A DNA stretch of 14,711 bases from Microbacterium sp. (GCA_029267645.1 JAJUIM010000018.1:1-14711); one strand, 5' to 3'; numbered from the stretch's first letter, positions 1 to 10,461 are shown. Translations and numbers: made by a program. Notes: a model not told the origin generated them from the sequence alone.

Positions 1-723
1 GAGGTCGATCAGCTCCGACTCGACCTTCGCGTCGAGGAACACGGCCTTGGCCGGCGCGACGAGGGCGGCGAGCTCTGCCATGCGCGCCTCGTCCGTGAGC
101 ACGCTCTCGTCGACGTTGAAGACGAAGAGCATGGGCTTCGCGGTCAGCAGGCCCAGCTCCTTGATCGGCGTCGTGTCGAAGCCGGCCTGGAACAGCGTCG
201 TGCCCTCGCCGAGGATGCCGAGGGCCTCCTGCGCCGCCGCGAGCACGGAGGCGTCGGTCTTCTTGCCCTTGACCTCCTTCTCGATGCGCGGGACGGCCTT
301 CTCGAGCGTCTGCATGTCGGCGAGGATCAGCTCGGTGTTGATCGTGTCCATGTCGCTCGCGGGATCGACCTTGCCGTCCACGTGCGTGATGTCGCCGTCG
401 GTGAAGACGCGCACGACCTGCGCGATCGCGTCGGCCTCGCGGATGTTCGCGAGGAACTGGTTGCCTCGGCCCTCGCCCTCGCTCGCGCCGCGCACGATGC
501 CGGCGATGTCGACGAACGAGACGGGCGCGGGAAGGATCTTCTGCGACCCGAAGATCTCAGCCAGGCGGTCGAGACGCGGATCCGGCAGCTCGACGACGCC
601 GACGTTCGGCTCGATCGTCGCGAACGGATAGTTCGCCGCGAGCACGGTGTTCTTGGTCAGAGCGTTGAAGAGGGTCGACTTGCCCACATTGGGCAGTCCC
701 ACGATGCCGATAGTCAGAGCCAC
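1..723 (-). CDS. ychF: Redox-regulated ATPase YchF, 5' part (cut by window edge)
   Basis: The first 241 codons of a YchF/Ola1-family P-loop NTPase lie here; the C-terminal part runs off the left edge. YchF belongs to the Obg-related TRAFAC NTPases, binds ribosomes and prefers ATP to GTP. Seen in the translation: the G1 loop GLPNVGKS (residues 9-16), switch II DIAG (72-75), and NVDE (203-206) where GTPases carry NKxD; this NxxE form is the hallmark of YchF and explains its ATP preference. The coiled-coil insertion falls around 120-170. The start is GTG at 723-721, directly before ALTIGIVG, where the family begins. There is no Shine-Dalgarno; a TAGACT hexamer ends 8 bases before the GTG, suggesting a leaderless mRNA. 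The gene is divergent from rmuC. Family assignment is secure. Confidence 0.96.
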   Translation of the reverse strand, partial: MALTIGIVGLPNVGKSTLFNALTKNTVLAANYPFATIEPNVGVVELPDPRLDRLAEIFGSQKILPAPVSFVDIAGIVRGASEGEGRGNQFLANIREADAIAQVVRVFTDGDITHVDGKVDPASDMDTINTELILADMQTLEKAVPRIEKEVKGKKTDASVLAAAQEALGILGEGTTLFQAGFDTTPIKELGLLTAKPMLFVFNVDESVLTDEARMAELAALVAPAKAVFLDAKVESELIDL

Positions 724-731
724 GAGACACG

Positions 732-737
732 AGTCTA
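732..737 (-). promoter_or_regulatory. Candidate -10 box of ychF (leaderless)
   Basis: On the minus strand TAGACT fits the actinobacterial -10 pattern TANNNT and ends 8 bases before the ychF GTG. Transcription would then start at or next to the start codon. No ribosome binding site is visible, which agrees with a leaderless transcript. No convincing -35 is seen. Confidence 0.5.
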
Positions 738-797
738 TCCGGGCCGGATCCGCGCACCTGGGCTTCGAATGTCAGGGGTGCCGTGCAGGGTGGTCAC

Positions 798-2009
798 ATG
801 GACTTCGCGTGGATCATCGCCCTCATCATCGCTCTCGCCGCGGGAGGCGCCGCGGGCTGGTTCGCCCATGCCTCGCGCACGGGATCCCTGGCGGCCGACG
901 CCGCGCGCGCCGAGGCCGAGGCCGTGGCGCTGAGACAGGAGCTCGAGCGCGCCGAGCAACGCTCACAGCAGGCGGCAGAGCGCGAGCGCGTCGACCGGCA
1001 GGAACAGGCGCTGCGCGCGCAGCGCGAGAGCGCCGTGCTCGAGGCGCTCTCCCCCGTGCGCGAGACGCTGCACCGCATGCAGCAGCGCGTCGACGAGATG
1101 CAGCGCGAGCGCGTCGAGCAGTTCGGTCAGGTCTCCGAGCAGCTCCGGTCCGCGCAGGCCCTCGACGAGCAGCTGCGGGCGACGACCGAATCGCTCGCGG
1201 GTGCCCTGCGTTCCAACACCACGCGCGGCGTCTGGGGCGAGACGCAGCTGCGCCGCATCGTCGAGTCCGCGGGCCTCATCGCGCGCGTCGACTTCGACGA
1301 GCAGTCGGCGATCTCGTCCGACGCGGGATCCGGCCGCCCCGACATGCTCGTGCACCTGCCCGGCGGCACGTCGATCGCGGTCGATGCGAAGGCGCCGCTC
1401 GCGGCCTTCCTGGACGCGCAGGCGATCCCCGAGACCGCGGTCGGCGAGGAGGCGGCGCGGCGGGCCGACCTGCTGCAGAAGCACGTGCGCGCCGTGCGGG
1501 CGCACGTCGACGCGCTCGCGAAGAAGTCGTACTGGTCGGGCCTCGATGCGAGCCCCGAGTTCGTCGTGTGCTTCATTCCGAGCGAGTCGGTGCTTTCGTC
1601 GGCCCTCGCAGAAGATCCCGCGCTGCTCGAGTATGCCTTCGGCAAGCGCGTCGCCCTCGCCTCGCCCGTCAACCTGTGGGCGGTGCTGAAGACGGTCGCC
1701 TACGCCTGGACGCAGCACGAGGTCTCCGAGGAGGCGAAGACGCTGTTCGACCTCGGCAACCAGCTCTACGAGCGCCTCGGCTCACTCTCCGGGCACGCGC
1801 AGGACATGCGACGCGCGATCGAGCGCACGGTCGACGCCTACAACAACCTCATCGGGTCGCTCGAGTCGCGCGTGCTCGTGACGGCACGCAAGTTCCCCGG
1901 CATCGATGCGTCGAAGCTCGAGCAGACGAACGCTCCGCAGCCGATCGAGACGCCGGTGCGGCGTGCGTCCGCCCCCGAGCTTCTCAGCGAGCGCGACAAC
2001 GCGGCCTGA
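798..2009 (+). CDS. rmuC: DNA recombination protein RmuC
   Basis: A 403-residue RmuC-family protein (RmuC is linked in E. coli to limiting recombination at inverted repeats; its biochemistry is poorly known). Seen: an N-terminal membrane helix (about residues 4-22), a long charged coiled coil (about 30-125), then the RmuC domain with RGVWGE (143-148), RPDMLVHLP (180-188) and VDAK (195-198). P181-D182 followed by D196-x-K198 looks like the PD-(D/E)xK nuclease signature. The ATG at 798 is preferred because the membrane helix follows it at once; an in-frame GTG at 783 would add five residues. A weak AGGGTGG lies upstream. The gene is divergent from ychF, and its TGA directly abuts the stop codon of the next, convergent gene. 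Cellular role beyond the family name is inference. Confidence 0.93.
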   Translation: MDFAWIIALIIALAAGGAAGWFAHASRTGSLAADAARAEAEAVALRQELERAEQRSQQAAERERVDRQEQALRAQRESAVLEALSPVRETLHRMQQRVDEMQRERVEQFGQVSEQLRSAQALDEQLRATTESLAGALRSNTTRGVWGETQLRRIVESAGLIARVDFDEQSAISSDAGSGRPDMLVHLPGGTSIAVDAKAPLAAFLDAQAIPETAVGEEAARRADLLQKHVRAVRAHVDALAKKSYWSGLDASPEFVVCFIPSESVLSSALAEDPALLEYAFGKRVALASPVNLWAVLKTVAYAWTQHEVSEEAKTLFDLGNQLYERLGSLSGHAQDMRRAIERTVDAYNNLIGSLESRVLVTARKFPGIDASKLEQTNAPQPIETPVRRASAPELLSERDNAA

Positions 2010-2210
2010 TCAGCCCGGCAGCCAGTTCAGGCCCGCGAGGATCCCCGCCGAGACCACGATGAACGCGCCGATCGGCCACCACACGCTCGGCTCGGTGCCG
2101 ACGGGCCGACGCACGCGGAAGAGCACGTCGGGACGACGAGCCGGATCCTGTGCGTCCGCGACGACGGCGCGCGCTCCCGCGGACGGCGACTTATCCGAGG
2201 CTTCAGTCAT
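2010..2210 (-). CDS. Small single-pass membrane protein, unknown function
   Basis: A 66-residue protein with a polar N-terminal half rich in Ala, Asp and Arg (about 1-42) and one hydrophobic helix with WWPIGAFIVV (about 44-62), ending at LNWLPG. I do not recognise a family. It lies 25 bases downstream of glpX on the same strand, so it may be cotranscribed; alternatively the gap holds its own signal, since GATACT (or TACTTT) lies 5-7 bases before the ATG and no Shine-Dalgarno is seen. Its stop codon is back to back with that of rmuC, leaving no room for a terminator between the two. Codon use matches its neighbours and the placement is sensible, so it is probably real. Confidence 0.65.
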   Translation of the reverse strand: MTEASDKSPSAGARAVVADAQDPARRPDVLFRVRRPVGTEPSVWWPIGAFIVVSAGILAGLNWLPG

Positions 2211-2235
2211 GAGGAAAAGTATCCCACGCCGATCC

Positions 2236-3237
2236 TCAAAGCCACTTCGACTCGAGGTGCTCGCTCGAGATCCGGCGCAGCGTGCCCGAGTGTCCGCGCA
2301 GCACGACGCTCTCCGTGAACAGGTACCCCTCGCGACGCTTCACGCCCGCGACGAGCGCGCCGTCCGTGACGCCCGTCGCGACGAAGATCGTGTTGTTGCC
2401 CGTGACCATGTCCTCGGCCTCGAGCACCTCGTCCATCGGCAGACCCGCGTCGATGCCGCGCTGGCGCTCGTCGTCGTCCTTCGGCCACATGCGGCCCTGG
2501 ATGTGACCGCCCAGCGCCTTGATCGCGCAGGCCGTGACGATGCCCTCGGGGCTGCCGCCCACGCCGACGCACATATCGGTGCGCGCGTCGTGGCGAGCCG
2601 CGTTGATGCCGCCGGCGACGTCGCCGTCGCTCATGAGGCGCGTACCCGCTCCCGTCGACCGAATGTCGGCGATCAGCTGCTCGTGGCGCGGGCGGTTCAG
2701 CACCGACACCACCATCTCCTCGACCGGCTTGCCGAGCGCCTTCGCGAGGCGCGTGATGTTCTCCTGGATCGGCAGGCGGATGTCCACGACGCCCACGCCC
2801 GCGGGGCCCGTGACGAGCTTCTCCATGTAGAAGACGCTCGACGCATCGAGCATCGTGCCGCGATCCGACATCGCGATGACCGAGAGCGCGTTGTTGCGGC
2901 CCTCCGCCGTGAGGGTCGTGCCGTCGATCGGATCCACGGCGATGTCGTACGCGCGGCCGCGCCCCGTGCCGACGTGCTCGCCGTTGAAGAGCATGGGCGC
3001 GTGATCCTTCTCGCCCTCGCCGATCACGACGACGCCGTCGAACTCGACGGTCGACAGGAACGCGCGCATGCCGTCCACGGCGGCGCCGTCTGCGAGCTCC
3101 TTCTGGCCACGACCGATGAACGGCACCGACCGGATGGCTGCGGCCTCCGTCGCGCGCACCAGCTCGAGCGCGATGTTGCGATCCGGGCTCAGCGGGATGA
3201 GGTCGTCGGTGTCGTGGATCTCGTGATCAGCCGTCAT
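2236..3237 (-). CDS. glpX: Class II fructose-1,6-bisphosphatase GlpX
   Basis: A 333-residue GlpX-type FBPase, which removes the 1-phosphate of fructose-1,6-bisphosphate in gluconeogenesis. Seen: the metal-binding motifs GEGEKDHAPML (in the GEGE-x-D/E position of the family) and DPIDGTTLTAEGRNNA, followed by the conserved GVGGSPEG and the N-terminal region ELVRATEAAAIRS typical of the actinobacterial enzymes. Length is normal for the family. The start is ATG at 3237; TACGCT lies 7 bases upstream with no Shine-Dalgarno, so the mRNA is probably leaderless. It is divergent from fbaA, whose product makes or uses the same substrate. In M. tuberculosis glpX (Rv1099c) sits beside fum (Rv1098c); here it lies several kilobases away from fumC. 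Confidence 0.97.
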   Translation of the reverse strand: MTADHEIHDTDDLIPLSPDRNIALELVRATEAAAIRSVPFIGRGQKELADGAAVDGMRAFLSTVEFDGVVVIGEGEKDHAPMLFNGEHVGTGRGRAYDIAVDPIDGTTLTAEGRNNALSVIAMSDRGTMLDASSVFYMEKLVTGPAGVGVVDIRLPIQENITRLAKALGKPVEEMVVSVLNRPRHEQLIADIRSTGAGTRLMSDGDVAGGINAARHDARTDMCVGVGGSPEGIVTACAIKALGGHIQGRMWPKDDDERQRGIDAGLPMDEVLEAEDMVTGNNTIFVATGVTDGALVAGVKRREGYLFTESVVLRGHSGTLRRISSEHLESKWL

Positions 3238-3244
3238 GATCCCG

Positions 3245-3250
3245 AGCGTA
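3245..3250 (-). promoter_or_regulatory. Candidate -10 box of glpX (leaderless)
   Basis: TACGCT on the minus strand matches TANNNT and ends 7 bases before the glpX ATG. The start codon has no upstream purine-rich ribosome binding site, so transcription starting at the ATG is the simplest reading. Confidence 0.5.
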
Positions 3251-3258
3251 TCCCTCGT

Positions 3259-3311
3259 ATCGCGCAGAAACCGCGCGATGCACCCGCGATCCGCGTGAAG
3301 AAATCGCGATT
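3259..3311. promoter_or_regulatory. CGCGAT repeats and palindrome between glpX and fbaA
   Basis: The divergent glpX-fbaA spacer carries CGCGAT at 3274-3279, 3285-3290 and 3305-3310 and its complement ATCGCG at 3259-3264. The last copy sits in a perfect 10-bp palindrome AATCGCGATT (3302-3311), flanked by AAG and CTT arms that are symmetric except for one extra A. The copies at 3274, 3285 and 3305 are 11 and 20 bases apart, roughly one and two helical turns. It could be an operator array for a regulator of the two sugar-phosphate genes. CGCGAT is a common word in this GC-rich sequence, so chance is a real alternative. Confidence 0.3.
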
Positions 3312-3341
3312 CTTAACGCCATGGCGAGACACGTCGACGAG

Positions 3342-3370
3342 TTCCGCCAGACAGCCTCACGGAATAGGCT
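3342..3370 (+). promoter_or_regulatory. Candidate fbaA promoter
   Basis: TAGGCT (3365-3370) fits the TANNNT -10 pattern, and TTCCGC (3342-3347) lies 17 bases upstream as a weak -35. This would give a leader of about 30 bases that includes the clear ribosome binding site AAGGAG just before fbaA. Confidence 0.4.
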
Positions 3371-3409
3371 GGGACCTGCCCCTCACCCGAAGAAAGAAGG
3401 AGCCGCGCC

Positions 3410-4441
<1,032 letters not shown>

Positions 4442-4455
4442 GGCTCCGACAACAG

Positions 4456-4483
4456 CGAATGCCCCGCCTCGGCGGGGCATTCG
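4456..4483. terminator. Hairpin terminator between convergent fbaA and the ispH operon
   Basis: The arms CGAATGCCCCGC and GCGGGGCATTCG pair perfectly over 12 bp around a CTCG tetraloop, 14 bases after the fbaA stop codon. The opposing membrane-protein gene ends 16 bases beyond, so the hairpin can serve both strands. There is no long T-run, as is common for actinobacterial terminators. Confidence 0.8.
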
Positions 4484-4498
4484 TCGTCTGCAATGGGA

Positions 4499-5059
4499 TC
4501 AGGGCTGTTCGATGCCCTGCATCTCCATGAACGCCTGCATGACGTTCGGATCCATCGCGAACGGGATCGCCACGATGAGCGTGCCCACGAAGTTGAACAC
4601 GACGCCCGCGAGCAGTGCGATCCACCACATCGACCGGCCCCGCGCGCCGCGGCGCCAGAGGAACCACACGGTCGCGAGCCAGCCCAGGAGCATGACGACG
4701 ACCGCCGCGATCCCCGCGCCGCGCTGGCCCGCGTAGTCCGACAGCTCGACGTCGAGGCGCATGGCGTCGGCGAGCGCCGACGGATCCGTGTACAGCCCGA
4801 TGCTGCCGAGCACGTAGTAGAGGCCGATCGCCATGAGGAGGATCGTGACGATGCGATCCGCGAGCGATGAGCGGCCCTGAGGTGCCGGCGCCGCGGGGCG
4901 TCGCGCGGGCGAACCCGGCGCCTCGGGCGGCATGTCGCGCGGCACGAGCGCCGGATCCACGACGGGCGCCTCGCGCCCGCTGCGCGCCGCCTGCTCTTCG
5001 GGCGAGGCGTACGCGCCGTAGCGCGGGCGCGGCTGATCGTCGGCGCGGGAATCGGTCAC
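4499..5059 (-). CDS. Membrane protein with three helices (DUF6264-like)
   Basis: A 186-residue protein with a proline- and alanine-rich cytoplasmic-type N-terminus containing [15 protein letters not shown] (about 11-25), then three hydrophobic helices (about 68-91, 115-136 and 143-168) and a short polar tail. It resembles proteins labelled DUF6264 in Microbacteriaceae; I recall that label rather than having checked it, and no function is known. The start is GTG at 5059, overlapping the ispH stop codon in a GTGA; an upstream in-frame extension would run into ispH and has a different, Arg-rich composition. The overlap points to translational coupling with ispH and one transcript, ending near the hairpin at 4456-4483. 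M. tuberculosis also has a membrane protein gene (Rv1111c) beside lytB2. Confidence 0.82.
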   Translation of the reverse strand: MTDSRADDQPRPRYGAYASPEEQAARSGREAPVVDPALVPRDMPPEAPGSPARRPAAPAPQGRSSLADRIVTILLMAIGLYYVLGSIGLYTDPSALADAMRLDVELSDYAGQRGAGIAAVVVMLLGWLATVWFLWRRGARGRSMWWIALLAGVVFNFVGTLIVAIPFAMDPNVMQAFMEMQGIEQP

Positions 5060-6099
5060 GCGCGCACCCCGCGTCCGCCGCGCGGACGGTCGCCGCGCAG
5101 CTCCTTCGGGAGCGAGAACATGAGGTCCTCCTCGGCCGTGCGGACCTCCTCGACCGACTCGTAGCCGGCGTGCGCGAGCTCGCGCATGAGCTCCTGCACG
5201 AGCACATCCGGCACGCTCGCACCGCTCGTGATGCCGACCGTGCGCACGCCCTCGAGCCACTCCTGGCGCACCTCATCGGGGTAGTCGATGCGGTAGGCCG
5301 CCTTCGCGCCGTACTGCAGGGCGACCTCGACGAGGCGCACGCTGTTCGACGAGTTGGCCGAGCCGACGACGATCACGAGATCGGCGTCCTTCGCGACCTT
5401 CTTGATCGCGACCTGGCGGTTCTGCGTGGCGTAGCAGATGTCGTCCGACGGCGGATCGTGCAGCTCGGGGAATCGCGCGCGGAGCCGGTTCACGGTCTCC
5501 ATCGTCTCGTCGACCGAGAGCGTCGTCTGCGACAGCCACACGAGCTTCGACGGGTCGTCGACCTCGACCGTGTCGGCCTCTTCGGGGTTGTTCACGATCG
5601 TGACGTGCTCGGGGGCCTCGCCCGCCGTGCCCTCGACCTCCTCGTGGCCCTCGTGGCCGACGAGCAGGATCTGGTAGTCGTCGCGGGCGAAGCGCTTTGC
5701 CTCGCGGTGCACCTTCGTCACGAGCGGGCACGTGGCGTCGATCGCCTGCAGGCCGCGCTCGGCCGCCGAGTCGACGACCATGGGCGAGACGCCGTGGGCG
5801 CTGAAGACGACGTGGGCGCCCTCGGGCACCTCGTCGACCTCCTCGACGAAGATCGCGCCCTTCTGCTCGAGCTCGCGCACGACGTGGATGTTGTGCACGA
5901 TCTGCTTGCGCACGTACACGGGAGCGCCGTAGCGTTCGAGCGCCTTCTCGACCGTGATGACGGCGCGGTCGACGCCCGCGCAGTATCCGCGCGGCGCGGC
6001 GAGGAGGATCTTCTTCTCGCCGTCGACCGGGACATTCTGGAGCCTCTCGCGGCGCACGGGCAGGCGAGGGATGGGCAGCGAGACGGCAGTTGCGCTCAT
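5056..6099 (-). CDS. ispH: 4-hydroxy-3-methylbut-2-enyl diphosphate reductase
   Basis: A 347-residue IspH (LytB), the last enzyme of the MEP pathway, which turns HMBPP into IPP and DMAPP with a [4Fe-4S] cluster. Seen: the three cluster cysteines in RGYCAGV (Cys40), [11 protein letters not shown] (Cys124) and [10 protein letters not shown] (Cys222); substrate-binding His72, His102 and His152; the catalytic glutamate in GHEEVEGT (Glu154); SANSSNS (248-254) and ITSGASVPD. All key residues are present. The ATG at 6099 gives about 30 residues before the conserved [18 protein letters not shown] lies 6 bases upstream with no Shine-Dalgarno, suggesting a leaderless mRNA. It is followed by an overlapping membrane-protein gene and is divergent from xseA through a 52-base spacer. 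The M. tuberculosis counterpart is lytB2 (Rv1110). Confidence 0.98.
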   Translation of the reverse strand: MSATAVSLPIPRLPVRRERLQNVPVDGEKKILLAAPRGYCAGVDRAVITVEKALERYGAPVYVRKQIVHNIHVVRELEQKGAIFVEEVDEVPEGAHVVFSAHGVSPMVVDSAAERGLQAIDATCPLVTKVHREAKRFARDDYQILLVGHEGHEEVEGTAGEAPEHVTIVNNPEEADTVEVDDPSKLVWLSQTTLSVDETMETVNRLRARFPELHDPPSDDICYATQNRQVAIKKVAKDADLVIVVGSANSSNSVRLVEVALQYGAKAAYRIDYPDEVRQEWLEGVRTVGITSGASVPDVLVQELMRELAHAGYESVEEVRTAEEDLMFSLPKELRGDRPRGGRGVRA

Positions 6100-6105
6100 G
6101 CCCCC

Positions 6106-6111
6106 AGGGTA
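6106..6111 (-). promoter_or_regulatory. Candidate -10 box of ispH (leaderless)
   Basis: TACCCT on the minus strand ends 6 bases before the ispH ATG. The same hexamer with the same 6-base spacing serves xseA on the other strand, 28 bases away. Confidence 0.55.
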
Positions 6112-6139
6112 CGTGGCTTCTCTTGTCAGACGTCCGGAA

Positions 6140-6145
6140 TACCCT
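6140..6145 (+). promoter_or_regulatory. Candidate -10 box of xseA (leaderless)
   Basis: TACCCT ends 6 bases before the GTG start of xseA, with no ribosome binding site between. It mirrors the ispH element at 6106-6111; any -35 contacts of the two promoters would overlap inside the 28-base interval. Confidence 0.55.
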
Positions 6146-6151
6146 GAACCC

Positions 6152-7444
6152 GTGACGTCCTTTCAGCCTTCCGCAGGCGCCGATGCCGCGCCGACGAGCG
6201 ATCAGGTCGCGCCGCACGAGTCCGGGCCCGACGCGCCGACCTCCGTCGCGCGCCTCAATCAGACGATCAAGGCCTCGATCGACCGGTGGGGATCCGTGTG
6301 GGTCGAGGGCGAGATCACGCAGTGGAACCTGCGGGGGCGCAACGTCTTCGGCGGCATGAAAGATCTCACGAGCGACGCGCAGATCTCGCTCCAGATCTGG
6401 TCGAACGTGCTCGCGCGCTTCACCGACTCGTTCCAGGTCGGCGATCACGTCGTGGCCTGCCTCAAGGCCGACTACTTCACGAAGCGCGGCTCGTTCTCGT
6501 TCCAGGTGTCGTCGATGAAGCACGTGGGCCTCGGCGCGCAGCTCGAGCGACTCGAGAAGCTGCGCCGGCAGCTGCAGGCCGAAGGGCTGTTCGACGCCTC
6601 GCGCAAGCGCGCGCTGCCGTTCCTGCCCTCGCGCATCGGCCTCATCACGGGCGCGCAGTCCGACGCCGAGAAAGACGTCCTCCGCAACGCCCAGCTGCGC
6701 TGGCCGCAGGTCGAGTTCCGCACGATCCACGCCACCGTGCAGGGCGAGCGCAGCGTGCCCGAGGTGCTCGCGGCGCTCGAGCAGCTCGACGCCGACCCCG
6801 AGGTCGACGTCATCATCATCGCGCGCGGCGGCGGCGATCCGCAGACCCTGCTCGGCTTCAGCGACGAGCGGCTGATCCGCGCGGTCGCGGCGGCGCAGAC
6901 CCCGGTCGTCAGCGCGATCGGCCATGAGAACGACCACCCGCTCCTCGACGACGTCGCCGACTTGCGCGCCTCGACCCCGACCGACGCGGCGAAGCGCGTC
7001 GTGCCCGACGTGGGCGAGCAGCGGGCGCTGGTCGAGCAGCTGCGCTCGAGGCTCACGATGCGCCTGCAGCAGCAGGTGCAGCACGGCATCCAGCAGCTCG
7101 AGCAGGTGCGCTCGCGCCCGTCGCTGCGCGACCCCGAGTCGATGATCCGCGAGCGCCAGCAGGAGGTCTTCCTCGCCGTCTCGCGCGGGCGCGACATCAC
7201 CCAGCGCATCATCGACCGCGCCGAGCGCCGCACGGGCGAGCTGCGCGCTTCGCTCCGCGCCCTCTCCCCCGCCTCGACGCTGCAGCGCGGCTACGCGATC
7301 GCGCAGCGGTCCGACGGCGCGATCCTCCGCGCGCCCGAAGACGCCCCCGAAGGATCCGATCTCACGGTGCTGCTCGACGGCGGCGCGCTGCGCGCGACGT
7401 CGCGGGGCGCGGCGGCGTCTTCTGGCACCGACGACGAAAAGTAG
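6152..7444 (+). CDS. xseA: Exodeoxyribonuclease VII large subunit
   Basis: A 430-residue XseA, the catalytic subunit of ExoVII, which with XseB degrades single-stranded DNA from either end. Seen: the N-terminal OB-fold with [23 protein letters not shown] (about 49-71), then the nuclease domain with [40 protein letters not shown] and [26 protein letters not shown], a long coiled coil, and the C-terminal [11 protein letters not shown] motif. The frame stays open for 66 codons upstream, but that stretch lies inside ispH; the GTG at 6152 is chosen because the protein begins about 30 residues before the OB-fold and TACCCT lies 6 bases upstream (leaderless). First gene of the operon xseA-xseB-DUF4245-carbonic anhydrase-fumC. 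Homologue of Rv1108c. Confidence 0.97.
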   Translation: MTSFQPSAGADAAPTSDQVAPHESGPDAPTSVARLNQTIKASIDRWGSVWVEGEITQWNLRGRNVFGGMKDLTSDAQISLQIWSNVLARFTDSFQVGDHVVACLKADYFTKRGSFSFQVSSMKHVGLGAQLERLEKLRRQLQAEGLFDASRKRALPFLPSRIGLITGAQSDAEKDVLRNAQLRWPQVEFRTIHATVQGERSVPEVLAALEQLDADPEVDVIIIARGGGDPQTLLGFSDERLIRAVAAAQTPVVSAIGHENDHPLLDDVADLRASTPTDAAKRVVPDVGEQRALVEQLRSRLTMRLQQQVQHGIQQLEQVRSRPSLRDPESMIRERQQEVFLAVSRGRDITQRIIDRAERRTGELRASLRALSPASTLQRGYAIAQRSDGAILRAPEDAPEGSDLTVLLDGGALRATSRGAAASSGTDDEK

Positions 7445-7454
7445 GATGGACACG

Positions 7455-7694
7455 ATGACCGACCAGGCCCCCGACGTCTCGACCCTCTCGTTCGAGCAGG
7501 CGCGCGATGAGCTCGTGCGCGTCGTGTCCGAGCTCGAGCAGGGCGCGCCCACGCTCGAGCACTCGCTCGCCCTCTGGGAGCGCGGCGAAGCGCTCGCTGC
7601 CCGCTGCGAGGAGTGGCTGCTCGGCGCGAAGCGGCGCCTCGACGCCGCCCGTGCCGAGGCGGACGAGCAGGCATCGGCCGAGGCCGACGGCTGA
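7455..7694 (+). CDS. xseB: Exodeoxyribonuclease VII small subunit
   Basis: A 79-residue XseB, the small helical subunit that binds the coiled-coil stalk of XseA. Seen: the family pattern LSFEQARDELVRVVSELEQG followed by LEHSLALWERGEALAARCEEWL, then a charged tail; length is typical (70-85). Two starts are possible: ATG at 7446, one base after the xseA stop, and ATG at 7455. The second is preferred because AGGATGG (7443-7449) gives a ribosome binding site at a sensible distance; the first would add MDT only. The stop overlaps the next ATG by one base (TGATG), so translation is probably coupled on both sides. Homologue of Rv1107c. Confidence 0.93.
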   Translation: MTDQAPDVSTLSFEQARDELVRVVSELEQGAPTLEHSLALWERGEALAARCEEWLLGAKRRLDAARAEADEQASAEADG

Positions 7695-8353
7695 TGGCCG
7701 CGAAGCAGCGCGAACCCCGCATCGCCGCGCACCTCGGCCGCCCCGAGACTCCCGAGGAGGAGGCGGCCCGCAAGGCCGAGAACTCCAAGCGCTATCGGCA
7801 GAGCCAGAGCTTCCGCAACCTCATCATCGCCCTGCTGGCGACGCTCGCGATCGTCGCGGTCGTGTACTTCATCGTGCCGCGCGGCGAGCTCACGGAGCGC
7901 CCCGCGCCCGACGTCGCACAGATCGCGGCCGACGCGTCGACGCAGTACGAGCGCACGGTGATCACGCCCGAGGCGCCCGACGACTGGACGCTCAACATCG
8001 CCGAGGTGGAGCCGGGCTCGCCGTCGACCTGGACGATCAACTACAACTCGATCCCCGGTCAGAACCGCGCCTTCCTGCGCTTCGCGCAGGCGTTCGACGC
8101 CGACGACGCGTGGGCGTCGCAGATGCTGCGCGGATCCGCGCCGACGGGCAACGTGACGATCGGCGGCGTCGAGTGGGCGACGTACGAGATCGCGAGCCCC
8201 GATGCCGCGGGCAACATCTCGTACGCGCTCGGCACGCAGGCCGGGCCCGACCACATCCTGATCTACGGCAACGCCGATGCCGAAACCGCCGCCGAGCTCG
8301 CCGAGGCGATCGCCCCCGACATGTCGGCCCTGACAGAAGGAGACGCCTCGTGA
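7694..8353 (+). CDS. DUF4245 family membrane-anchored protein
   Basis: A 219-residue protein of the actinobacterial DUF4245 family, function unknown. Seen: a charged N-terminus (1-40) with PETPEEEAARKAENSKRY, one membrane helix (about 42-61), then a probably extracytoplasmic domain with SPSTWTINYNSIPGQNRAFLRFAQ and the family-like pattern of DDWT near 98-101. No lipobox or enzyme motif is visible. The ATG at 7694 overlaps the xseB TGA; its own TGA overlaps the carbonic anhydrase GTG in GTGA. In M. tuberculosis a DUF4245 gene (Rv1100) lies next to glpX, so linkage of this family with the fum/glpX/xse genes is old. A role at the cell envelope is inference from the topology only. Confidence 0.87.
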   Translation: MAAKQREPRIAAHLGRPETPEEEAARKAENSKRYRQSQSFRNLIIALLATLAIVAVVYFIVPRGELTERPAPDVAQIAADASTQYERTVITPEAPDDWTLNIAEVEPGSPSTWTINYNSIPGQNRAFLRFAQAFDADDAWASQMLRGSAPTGNVTIGGVEWATYEIASPDAAGNISYALGTQAGPDHILIYGNADAETAAELAEAIAPDMSALTEGDAS

Positions 8354-9006
8354 CGCAGACCCTGACACCCGATCAGGCCTGGGAGCGCATGAAGGAGGGC
8401 AACGAGCGATTCGTCGCCGGCGCCCCCCGACACCCCCACCAGGACGTCGAGCGTCGTCACGAGCTCGCGGCCGCGCAGCGACCCATCGCCGCGCTCTTCG
8501 GCTGCAGCGACTCGCGCCTCGCGGCCGAGATCATCTTCGACATGGGCCTCGGCGACCTCTTCGTCGTGCGCAATGCCGGGCAGGTGACGGGCGAGTCGAT
8601 CATGGGCACGCTCGAGTACGCCGTCGACGTGCTCGAGGTGCCGCTCATCGTCGTGCTCGGCCACGACGAGTGCGGCGCCGTGCGCGCCGCCATCGACAGC
8701 CTGCAGTCGGATGCCCCGCTGCTCGCGCCCGCGATCTGGCGCCAGGTCTCGCCCATCGTGCCGGCCGCCCGCCGCGTGCGGCAGGAGCAGCTCGACGCGG
8801 GCGAGGGCGACGAGCCGAACGCCTGGCGCGTCGGCCAGCTGCACCTGCGCGACACCATCACGGCGATCCTGCACTCGTCCGAGATGATCAGCGACGCCGT
8901 CGCCAGCGGCAAACTCGGCATCGTGGGCGCCAACTATCGACTGGCGGAGGGCGCAGCCGTGCCCGACGTCAAGCTCGGGCTCGCGGAGAACCCCGCGGGC
9001 GAATGA
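8350..9006 (+). CDS. Beta-class carbonic anhydrase
   Basis: A 218-residue zinc enzyme that interconverts CO2 and bicarbonate. Seen: CSDSR (Cys52, Asp54, Arg56), RNAGQ (75-79) and GHDECGAV with His105 and Cys108; Cys52, His105 and Cys108 are the zinc ligands and the Asp54-Arg56 pair is the usual catalytic dyad. Length is normal and there is no signal peptide, so it is cytoplasmic. The GTG at 8350 is chosen because AGAAGGAG lies 7 bases upstream and it forms a 4-base GTGA overlap with the DUF4245 gene. fumC follows after 16 bases. The enzyme could supply bicarbonate to carboxylases; its joint transcription with fumC suggests a link to anaplerosis, which is inference. Confidence 0.95.
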   Translation: MTQTLTPDQAWERMKEGNERFVAGAPRHPHQDVERRHELAAAQRPIAALFGCSDSRLAAEIIFDMGLGDLFVVRNAGQVTGESIMGTLEYAVDVLEVPLIVVLGHDECGAVRAAIDSLQSDAPLLAPAIWRQVSPIVPAARRVRQEQLDAGEGDEPNAWRVGQLHLRDTITAILHSSEMISDAVASGKLGIVGANYRLAEGAAVPDVKLGLAENPAGE

Positions 9007-9022
9007 TCGGAGGAACAACGAA

Positions 9023-10411
<1,389 letters not shown>

Positions 10412-10424
10412 TCAGCTGACGCAC

Positions 10425-10461
10425 ACGAGGGGCGCAGTCCGATGCGGACTGCGCCCCTCGT
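10425..10461. terminator. Strong hairpin between convergent fumC and phoH
   Basis: The arms ACGAGGGGCGCAGTCC and GGACTGCGCCCCTCGT pair perfectly over 16 bp with a GATGC loop, 13 bases after the fumC stop and 11 bases before the phoH stop on the other strand. It can terminate both. There is only a short, interrupted T-rich tail (TCGTTCC). Confidence 0.87.

Noticed and set aside
4867..6147. A 426-codon open frame antisense to ispH
   Set aside because: ispH has all its cluster cysteines and catalytic residues; the antisense product is rich in Asp, Leu, Val, Arg and His repeats and has no recognisable domain.
5273..8368. A 1031-codon open frame on the minus strand
   Set aside because: It runs antisense through xseA, xseB and the DUF4245 gene and out of frame through ispH. 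Its product is Arg-, Ala- and Gly-rich with no domain, as expected from GC-rich shadow frames.
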